In this document: positions 7,879-14,092 of the stretch, piece after piece
How the letters are laid out: each line of letters opens with the position of its first letter
Position numbering within the stretch: the stretch's first letter is position 1
Origin: Bacteroidota bacterium
Lineage (GTDB): Bacteria; Bacteroidota; Ignavibacteria; Tepidaquicellales; Tepidaquicellaceae
Reading direction: 5' to 3'
DNA: 20,701 nt
Assembly (NCBI GenBank): GCA_003519545.1
Contig: DOWN01000135.1
Span: 1 to 20,701, forward strand
The notes under the pieces: generated by a model
Told to the model about the DNA's origin: nothing
The model's database searches: none
What the model saw: only the letters and a program-made list of their open reading frames with translations
Made by a program: the position numbers and the translations under genes

Positions 7879-8145
7879 ATGTGCAATATAACATTATTTA
7901 GTAAAATAATTAATAAATTAAACAGGCAATCTTTTAAAAGATTGGTAGATAAATATTTAACTGATAAGCATAACAAAGGTATAAATAGGAATCATAATAT
8001 ACTTAAAGATGAAATAGTCTTATTGTAGGAATTACACACATGGAGGAATTATCTGGATAAAGTTTGGAGATTAGCGGTATATGAAAATAAAAACGAAGTA
8101 ACAATAGTATTATTCACAAATAATTTTTCTTGGACAGCTATGTAA
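7879..8145 (+). pseudogene. IS4-family (DUF4372-type) transposase remnant, internally deleted
   Basis: Degenerate transposase. From ATG at 7879 the frame reads MCNITLFSKIINKLNRQSF and then LVDKYLTDKHNKG, which resembles the N-terminal DUF4372 region of IS4-family DDE transposases from Bacteroidota (typically '...FSQIL..IPR..FDKLVKKH.TDKHSKGF...'). A TAG at 8026-8028 interrupts it. The same frame then continues as ELHTWRNYLDKVWRL, followed by TIVLFTNNFSWTAM and TAA at 8143-8145. That matches the segment just before the last catalytic Glu region of these enzymes ('...RRV.Y.......FLTNNF.L.A...'). About 200 or more residues between the two parts are missing, including the central catalytic residues, so it cannot be active. 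No terminal inverted repeats or target duplications were recognised. The identification is from remembered family patterns, not alignment. Confidence 0.7.
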
Positions 8146-8210
8146 TTTTTTTTACCTTTTTATTAATTTTAAGTAATAAAATATTGTTGTTAAATATAAT
8201 AACAACATTT

Positions 8211-10556
8211 ATGCAAAAGTTTAACCGGAAATTTTTGCTTTGTTTTTTCATCATTACTATTGGCGTAGCCGAGATATATGCACAAAATATTTTAAACTGG
8301 AATTCTCCCGGTTCAGGATTTGACTCACCTGTCCGATGCATTATGTCATTTCAAGGAAAGACTATTGCAGCAGGATCTTTTAATTATTCAAATAATATTA
8401 ACGATTCATTAAACAAAATTGCATATCTGGAAAATAATGTGTGGAAAAAATATGGTAATGGATTTAATAATGATGTTAATTCAATTGTGGAATTTAACGG
8501 TGAACTAATAGCAGCAGGGAATTTTACACTTTCAGGAAGTAATCCAATATCGAGAGTTGCAAAATGGAATGGAACTCAATGGGTTCAAATGGGTGGAGGT
8601 CTGAACAATATCGTATATTCTTTGTGCGTATTTAACGGTCAGTTATATGCCGGTGGAATTTTTACAGAAAGTAATTCAGCACCTGTTAAATATTTAGCAA
8701 AATGGAATGGTTCAAACTGGGAAGCAGTGGATAATAGCATCAGTTCTTTTGTAAGAACAATGACAGTTTTTAATAATGAGTTAATTATCGGAGGATTTTT
8801 TACAAGTATAAATAGTAACCCTATTTTAAGAGTTGCTAAATTTAACGGAACAACTTTCAGTGCTTTAGGAAATGGATTTAACAACACTGTAAATGTTCTC
8901 AAAGATTTTGACGGTGAATTATTTGCCGGAGGTTCGTTTATATCTTCAGGTTCTTCTCAAATCGCATCTATTGCTAAATGGAACGGAACAGAATGGACAG
9001 CAATCGGAAACGGATTAACAGGTCAGGTTTATGATATTTATAAATTATCGAATACAATTTATGCCGGAGGTTCAATAAGTTCTTCAGGAATAATTAATAT
9101 TTTAAATTTTGCATATTGGAATGGAAGCCAATGGCAACAGTGTGGAAGCGGCTTTTCAAGTGCTGTCAGAACTATTGATAAAATTGATGGTAAAATTGCA
9201 GTCGGTGGAGACTTCACAACTTCAGGTGCTTTACAGTTAAGAAGAATTGCTGTTCAGGATACTATGTCATTGACCTGGAATAGCATTGGAGCGGGATTTA
9301 ACTTAATTGTAAATGCTATTACAGTTTATAATGGGGAGTTAGTTGCCGGAGGATCTTTTACAATGAGCGGTATGACACCTGTGAAGAAAATTGCAAAGTG
9401 GAATGGAACTCAATGGATTCAAATGGGTCAGGGATTTAATGAAGATGTATTGACTCTAAAAGTTTTTAATGGTGAGTTATATGCCGGTGGAATATTTGAT
9501 TCTTCTGGAAACACAAAATTAAATTACATAGCAAAGTGGAACGGTTCTCAATGGGTAAATGTCGGGGAAGGTTTTGATGATCAGGTTTTTGTTTTGGAGA
9601 TTCATAATGGAGATCTTTATGCTGGAGGTGCATTTTATAATTCAGGTTCAACTGAATTAAAATATTTATCAAAACTATCCGGAAATAACTGGGTGAATGT
9701 TGGCGGTGGAACTGATAATGCGGTTCTTGCAATAAGTTCGTATAATAATGAACTTGTTATCGGTGGTTCATTTTTCAAAGCAGGAAATATAAATTTTAGC
9801 AGAATAGCAAAATACAATGGTTCAACATGGTCGGGATTTGGTAACGGATTGCCCGGAACAGTTTTTTCAATTACAAATTATGATAATAAATTAATAGCAG
9901 GAGGAACGTTTTCTCCTCAAGGTGATACGGGTATTACGAGACTTGCATCTTGGGACGGAAACTCTTGGCAAAAAATGTATAATTCAATTGAAAGAGTATT
10001 TGGAAATCCTTTGTATATCCGCACACTAAAAGTTCATAACGGTAATTTATATGTCGGAGGATTGTTCGATAAAATAAATGGAATAACTTATCAAAATGTA
10101 GCAAAGTATAATTCTTCAGGATGGAGTTTTGCAGGTTTTGGACTTAACAGTGTGGTACAAACTTTTGAAGTTTTTGAAAATCAATTAATCGCAGGCGGAG
10201 GATTCACTTTTTCAGGTAATACTCAGGTAAATTCAATTGCCAAACTCAGCAATACTACCGTAAATATAAATCCGATTTCTTCATCAGTTCCTAATGAATT
10301 TAATTTATACCAAAATTTTCCAAATCCCTTTAACCCGACAACTAAGATTACTTTTGATTTACCTAATAAAGATTTTATAACTTTGAAAATTTATGATTTA
10401 ACCGGAAGAGAAATTCAGACTTTATATAATGGTATTGCTTCTTCAGGAAAATATGAAATTAATTTCTCAGGAGATAACCTATCATCAGGAGTTTATTTTT
10501 ATTCTTTACAAACATCTAAATCAACTCAAACAAAAAAAATGATTTTAATAAAATAA
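8211..10556 (+). CDS. Secreted 14-repeat (propeller-like) protein with T9SS sorting domain
   Basis: Predicted exported or cell-surface protein of 781 residues. The ATG at 8211 is chosen because it begins a clean signal peptide (MQKFNRKFLLCFFIITIGVA, cleaved near EIYAQ). A longer TTG start at 8130 would run into the transposase fossil in another frame. The body is made of about 14 degenerate repeats of roughly 46 residues with consensus W..[MV]G.GFN..V..[IL]..[FY]NGELYAGG.F..SG......IAKWNG, a pattern that suggests beta-propeller blades. The last ~85 residues form a type A T9SS C-terminal sorting domain, starting NLYQNFPNPFNPTTKITF and ending KKMILIK. Function and ligand are unknown; such proteins are typically surface or secreted. 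The next T9SS cargo gene follows after 4 bp. Confidence 0.88.
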   Translation: MQKFNRKFLLCFFIITIGVAEIYAQNILNWNSPGSGFDSPVRCIMSFQGKTIAAGSFNYSNNINDSLNKIAYLENNVWKKYGNGFNNDVNSIVEFNGELIAAGNFTLSGSNPISRVAKWNGTQWVQMGGGLNNIVYSLCVFNGQLYAGGIFTESNSAPVKYLAKWNGSNWEAVDNSISSFVRTMTVFNNELIIGGFFTSINSNPILRVAKFNGTTFSALGNGFNNTVNVLKDFDGELFAGGSFISSGSSQIASIAKWNGTEWTAIGNGLTGQVYDIYKLSNTIYAGGSISSSGIINILNFAYWNGSQWQQCGSGFSSAVRTIDKIDGKIAVGGDFTTSGALQLRRIAVQDTMSLTWNSIGAGFNLIVNAITVYNGELVAGGSFTMSGMTPVKKIAKWNGTQWIQMGQGFNEDVLTLKVFNGELYAGGIFDSSGNTKLNYIAKWNGSQWVNVGEGFDDQVFVLEIHNGDLYAGGAFYNSGSTELKYLSKLSGNNWVNVGGGTDNAVLAISSYNNELVIGGSFFKAGNINFSRIAKYNGSTWSGFGNGLPGTVFSITNYDNKLIAGGTFSPQGDTGITRLASWDGNSWQKMYNSIERVFGNPLYIRTLKVHNGNLYVGGLFDKINGITYQNVAKYNSSGWSFAGFGLNSVVQTFEVFENQLIAGGGFTFSGNTQVNSIAKLSNTTVNINPISSSVPNEFNLYQNFPNPFNPTTKITFDLPNKDFITLKIYDLTGREIQTLYNGIASSGKYEINFSGDNLSSGVYFYSLQTSKSTQTKKMILIK

Positions 10557-10560
10557 ATTT

Positions 10561-11838
10561 ATGAAAACACTAATTTTATTTTTTATATTACTTTCAAATA
10601 TTTCATTTGCTGAATGGATTATTTGTCCCGGTTCTCAATCCTTTACAGGACGATATGAAGATTTATATTTCATTAATGAAAATACCGGATGGATAGTATC
10701 ATACTCTACTATAAAGAGAACTACCAATGGAGGTGCATCACTGGAGACTCAATTCTCAGGCGGAAATTTTTCTTTCAGAAGTGTGGCGTTTAATAATGCG
10801 AACACAGGTTGGGCTGGGACAATCAATGGTGAATTATTTAAGACAACTAACGGAGGATTGAACTGGATTAGGATAGATGATGTAATGAATATTAAATCAA
10901 CAGGATACTGTGAAATGTGGGTAGTAGGCGATTCATGTATGTATGGATCAGGAAGATATAGCGGACCTACAAGTTTTACATATACCACAAATGCAGGTGA
11001 ATCGTTTAATGTAGTTGATATGGGAGCATTTACATCTTATCAGATTGGAGTATTTTTTAAAAACCGGAGTTTAGGATTTATCGGGGGGACAAGTACAATA
11101 CCTTCAGAGGGTGCTGTGGTATTAAGAACAACAAACGGAGGAATTTCATTTCAGAAAAGATACAGATCATATCAATCAATGGAACATATCTGGCAATTAT
11201 TATTCAACGATGAAAATTTCGGATACGGAACGGTGCAAAGTTTTTATAATACACCTATGTCATATATAATAACTACAGACGGAGGTAATACATGGGAAAG
11301 GAAAATTATTCCGGGAACGAACAGCACAAATCAATATGCAGAATCAATTTCGTTTATAAATCCGCAAACAGGTTGGATTGCAAGTGGAAACGGTTCGGGA
11401 ATGTATCAGACAACAAACGGCGGTACAACATTTCAGTTTATAAATCAAAATTATTTACAGATTCACAGTATGTTCACAGTCAAAGACAGCATAGTATATG
11501 CAGGAGGAGCGAGTTTATACAAATATACAAGAGGGACAACAAATATAGAAAACGGATATGAAACCGGAATACCTTTGAATCATTCATTAAACCAAAACTA
11601 TCCAAATCCATTTAACCCGAGCACAAAGATAAATTTTTCTCTTTTCAGAAATACATCTGTCTCGATAAAAATTTATTCAATAACAGGTGAATTTATAAAA
11701 GAGTTATACAAAGGATTTACAACAATTGGAAATCATACTATTGAATGGAATGCAAGCGAATTACCAAGCGGAGCATATTATATAAATATGCTGACGAATG
11801 AAGGACACTTCACGAAGAAAGCAATATTAATGAAATAA
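10561..11838 (+). CDS. Secreted YCF48/BNR-repeat protein with T9SS sorting domain
   Basis: Predicted exported protein of 425 residues with signal peptide MKTLILFFILLSNISFA. At least five repeats of the BNR/YCF48 type can be seen, each with a 'TGW.....' strand followed by a '[RK]TTNGG..[WF]' Asp-box-like turn: NENTGWIV...RTTNGGAS, NANTGWAG...KTTNGGLNW, SLGFIGG...RTTNGGISF, FGYGTV...TTDGGNTW and QTGWIAS...QTTNGGTTF. This repeat family builds propellers. The C-terminus is a T9SS type A sorting domain (LNQNYPNPFNPSTKINFSL to KKAILMK). It is probably co-transcribed with the preceding repeat protein (4-bp gap) and ends at a strong terminator. No enzymatic residues can be assigned; the photosystem-assembly function of plant YCF48 does not carry over. 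Confidence 0.87.
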   Translation: MKTLILFFILLSNISFAEWIICPGSQSFTGRYEDLYFINENTGWIVSYSTIKRTTNGGASLETQFSGGNFSFRSVAFNNANTGWAGTINGELFKTTNGGLNWIRIDDVMNIKSTGYCEMWVVGDSCMYGSGRYSGPTSFTYTTNAGESFNVVDMGAFTSYQIGVFFKNRSLGFIGGTSTIPSEGAVVLRTTNGGISFQKRYRSYQSMEHIWQLLFNDENFGYGTVQSFYNTPMSYIITTDGGNTWERKIIPGTNSTNQYAESISFINPQTGWIASGNGSGMYQTTNGGTTFQFINQNYLQIHSMFTVKDSIVYAGGASLYKYTRGTTNIENGYETGIPLNHSLNQNYPNPFNPSTKINFSLFRNTSVSIKIYSITGEFIKELYKGFTTIGNHTIEWNASELPSGAYYINMLTNEGHFTKKAILMK

Positions 11839-11839
11839 A

Positions 11840-11866
11840 AAAAGGGAGATTAAAAATCTCCCTTTT
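11840..11866. terminator. Bidirectional intrinsic terminator
   Basis: Perfect 12-bp stem AAAAGGGAGATT / AATCTCCCTTTT with an AAA loop, flanked by A-tract and T-tract. It sits between the convergent T9SS cargo gene (stop at 11838) and the outer-membrane protein gene (stop at 11890), so it can end transcription in both directions. Confidence 0.88.
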
Positions 11867-11889
11867 AAATTTTGCGAAATAAATATTTT

Positions 11890-12546
11890 TTATCTTCCTA
11901 AGAAATCAACTCCAAACTGAAACTGCAATCCGCCTACATCTTTAATCGGCTGGTCATATAGACTATTAACTTTTTTACCTACGAGTGGAAGATAATAATA
12001 CGAAATTCCAAAGTTAAAACCGATTGAATTGCTTTGTTTGAATTGCAATCCTACTCCCGCATAAGGTCCGATAGCAAATGCAGGTTGCATATATCCAAGT
12101 GCATTAAAAAATCCTCTTGAATAAGGATTAGTTAATACAAGTGTCGGTGCAATACCCGATTTTAAATAAGGTCTGAAACTATCATCAAGTTCATCTGCAA
12201 ACAGATAATGCTGAATGCCTATGCTCAAAGGAATCATATAAATTCTATTCTCTTTATTTCTGATTCTTGAGTTTCCGAAAATATCATACTCTTCAAACTC
12301 TCTGGAATCAGCAACACCTGAAATTGAAATATTCAAATCAAGATTTGTGCTGTTACTCAGTTTAAAATATAACCCTGACCTGATACCGATACCTTGCTCA
12401 GTATATGAAACACCTAAACCCCACTTGTTATGCGGTTCTACAGGTTCATATTTTTTATTCGTGTTTAAAGGAGAATTGGAATTTTGAGCAAATATTATTG
12501 AGGGGAAAATAAAACTTAGAAATAATATTATTGTTTTTACGTTCAT
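11890..12546 (-). CDS. Small outer-membrane beta-barrel protein, function unknown
   Basis: Predicted outer-membrane protein of 218 residues with signal peptide MNVKTIILFLSFIFPSIIFA and cleavage before QNSNS. After a short polar linker (about 21-40) the rest alternates hydrophobic and polar residues with many glycines and aromatics (WGLGVSYTEQGIGIRSGLYF, YAGVGLQFKQSNSIGFNFGI, LQFQFGVDF), the look of an eight-stranded porin-like barrel with charged external loops such as the 82-103 segment. No specific family could be named beyond outer-membrane beta-barrel. It is monocistronic, convergent with the T9SS genes and divergent from trmH, with which it shares a 90-bp upstream region. Confidence 0.75.
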   Translation of the reverse strand: MNVKTIILFLSFIFPSIIFAQNSNSPLNTNKKYEPVEPHNKWGLGVSYTEQGIGIRSGLYFKLSNSTNLDLNISISGVADSREFEEYDIFGNSRIRNKENRIYMIPLSIGIQHYLFADELDDSFRPYLKSGIAPTLVLTNPYSRGFFNALGYMQPAFAIGPYAGVGLQFKQSNSIGFNFGISYYYLPLVGKKVNSLYDQPIKDVGGLQFQFGVDFLGR

Positions 12547-12591
12547 AATAATTTCATTTTCAGAATTTTAAAAATAGTAATTCATATATTC

Positions 12592-12611
12592 TATACCAAT
12601 AATTTGGTATA
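12592..12611. promoter_or_regulatory. Perfect 20-bp palindrome in the divergent trmH / OMP gap
   Basis: TATACCAA-TAAT-TTGGTATA: 8-bp perfect arms with a 4-bp spacer. It lies 45 bp upstream of the leftward outer-membrane gene start and 25 bp upstream of the rightward trmH start. The octamer CCAATAAT at its centre recurs at 12618-12625. The symmetry and position fit an operator for a dimeric regulator, although a short hairpin is also possible. There is no T-tract to suggest a terminator. Confidence 0.45.
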
Positions 12612-12636
12612 TTCGTTCCAATAATCATAAACAGAT

Positions 12637-13269
12637 TTGACTGAAAAAAGATTTAATAAATTTACTGAAGTTGTAAAAAAACGTCAGAAAGGTTTTACGA
12701 TTGTGATGGAGAATATTCATGATCCTCACAATGTAAGTGCAATTCTGAGAACGGCTGAAGTAGCAGGAATAGATGAAGTTTATTTAATTTATAACGCAGA
12801 AGAGTTTCCAAAAATTGGAAGACAATCATCTTCCAGTGCTAAAAAATGGGTTGAGTTGAAAAAATTCACATCAGTGAAAGAATGTTTTGATGATTTACAC
12901 AACAAAGGTTTTAAAATTTATTCCACTGCAATTATTGAAGATTCAGAAAACAAAAGTTTATATGAATTAGATTTATCCGGAAATGTTGCAATTGTTTTAG
13001 GAAATGAAAACAGAGGAGTCTCCGGAGAAGTAATTAAATTATCTGATGAAAATTTTATTATACCAATGTTTGGTATGATTCAATCATTGAATGTATCTGT
13101 GACTGCAGGGATTTGTATTTTTGAAGGGGTGAGGCAAAGATTAAATAAAGGTTTATATGAAAATCCAGGATATTCAGAGCAGGAATTAAAACAAAAACTT
13201 GATAAGTATATTGAGAAGGGAGATAAATACGGATTGCCTCCTTTAGAAACTCTAAAAAAAGAAAATTAA
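12637..13269 (+). CDS. trmH: tRNA (guanosine(18)-2'-O)-methyltransferase TrmH
   Basis: SPOUT-class methyltransferase, 210 residues, predicted to methylate the ribose of G18 in the tRNA D-loop using SAM. The three SpoU motifs are present: ENIHDPHNVSAILRT (25-39, with the conserved N32 and catalytic R38), VLGNENRGVS (120-129), and IPMFGMIQSLNVSV (142-155) that forms the knot. The short N-terminal helix before motif 1 and the C-terminal RQRLNKGLY extension match TrmH rather than TrmL or RlmB. The start is TTG at 12637: an in-frame stop lies only 9 bp upstream, and the next ATG falls inside motif 1 and would delete the N-terminal helix. kdsA begins 10 bp after its stop. Confidence 0.9.
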   Translation: MTEKRFNKFTEVVKKRQKGFTIVMENIHDPHNVSAILRTAEVAGIDEVYLIYNAEEFPKIGRQSSSSAKKWVELKKFTSVKECFDDLHNKGFKIYSTAIIEDSENKSLYELDLSGNVAIVLGNENRGVSGEVIKLSDENFIIPMFGMIQSLNVSVTAGICIFEGVRQRLNKGLYENPGYSEQELKQKLDKYIEKGDKYGLPPLETLKKEN

Positions 13270-13279
13270 AAATATTTAT

Positions 13280-14092
13280 ATGTTAAATTATGAAAGCTTA
13301 AAAAATAAAAATTCTTTTTTTCTTATTGCGGGTCCTTGCGTAGTTGAAAATAAAAGTATTACTTTCAAAACCTGTGAAAGATTAAAAGAGATAACTTCTA
13401 AATTGAAGATTCCATTTATATTCAAATCATCATATATAAAAGCAAACAGAACATCTGCTAAATCATTCAGAACAATAGGTATAGAAAAATCATTAAAAAT
13501 TTTAGCGGATGTCAGAAAAGAATTTGAAGTACCTGTATTAACTGACATTCACAGTGTAATTGAAATTGATATAGCAGCAAGCGTTGTTGATGTATTGCAG
13601 ATACCGGCATTTCTTTCACGACAAACTGAACTCTTGGAAGAAGCGGGACATTCAGGAAAAATTGTGAATATAAAAAAGGGACAGTTTATGTCGCCTGACG
13701 ATATGAAATATCAGGTTGAAAAAGTTTCTCTCACCGGAAACAAAAAAATTATGTTAACCGAAAGAGGAAGTACATTCGGATATAATAATCTGGTGGTTGA
13801 TTTCAGAGGAATACAGATTATGAAAAAAAATAAATACCCTGTTATTTTTGATGCGACACATTCAGTTCAGATGCCATCAGCAAATAAAGGCGTAAGCGGC
13901 GGATCACCTGAATTTATAGAACCATTGAGCAAGGCAGCGATAGCATCAGGTGCTGACGGGTTATTTTTTGAAACACATCCGAACCCGTCAAAAGCATTGA
14001 GCGATGGCTCAAATATGTTAAATTTAAATAAAGTAGAAGATTTGTTAATTAAACTGAAAAAAATATATAATGTCATTAAAAACGAAAATTAA
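13280..14092 (+). CDS. kdsA: 3-deoxy-8-phosphooctulonate (KDO-8-P) synthase, metal-type
   Basis: Cytoplasmic enzyme condensing PEP with arabinose-5-phosphate to KDO-8-phosphate, a precursor of the LPS inner core; 270 residues, TIM barrel. Family motifs: FLIAGPCVVE (14-23), FKSSYIKANR (48-57), TDIHSV (88-93), QIPAFLSRQT (107-116), VNIKKGQFMSP (129-139), ERGSTFGYNNLVVD (161-174), DATHSVQ (191-197) and FETHPNPSKALSDG (230-243). Cys20, His194, Glu231 and Asp242 correspond to the metal ligands of the Aquifex-type metal-dependent class; the E. coli type has Asn in place of this Cys. The last 23 bases overlap the following membrane-protein gene. Confidence 0.95.
   Translation: MLNYESLKNKNSFFLIAGPCVVENKSITFKTCERLKEITSKLKIPFIFKSSYIKANRTSAKSFRTIGIEKSLKILADVRKEFEVPVLTDIHSVIEIDIAASVVDVLQIPAFLSRQTELLEEAGHSGKIVNIKKGQFMSPDDMKYQVEKVSLTGNKKIMLTERGSTFGYNNLVVDFRGIQIMKKNKYPVIFDATHSVQMPSANKGVSGGSPEFIEPLSKAAIASGADGLFFETHPNPSKALSDGSNMLNLNKVEDLLIKLKKIYNVIKNEN

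Noticed and set aside
8130..8210. 27-residue N-terminal extension of the 14-repeat protein from a TTG codon
   Set aside because: It overlaps the transposase fossil in another frame and would place a hydrophobic stretch before a perfectly good signal peptide beginning at the ATG at 8211.
8211..10270. Tandem DNA repeats or CRISPR-like array
   Set aside because: The periodicity is at protein level with diverged DNA; units are about 138 bp, coding and in frame, with no conserved short repeat separated by unique spacers.
10561..11838. Photosystem II assembly factor (true YCF48) annotation
   Set aside because: Only the repeat architecture is shared; signal peptide and T9SS domain indicate a secreted protein in a non-photosynthetic type of lineage.
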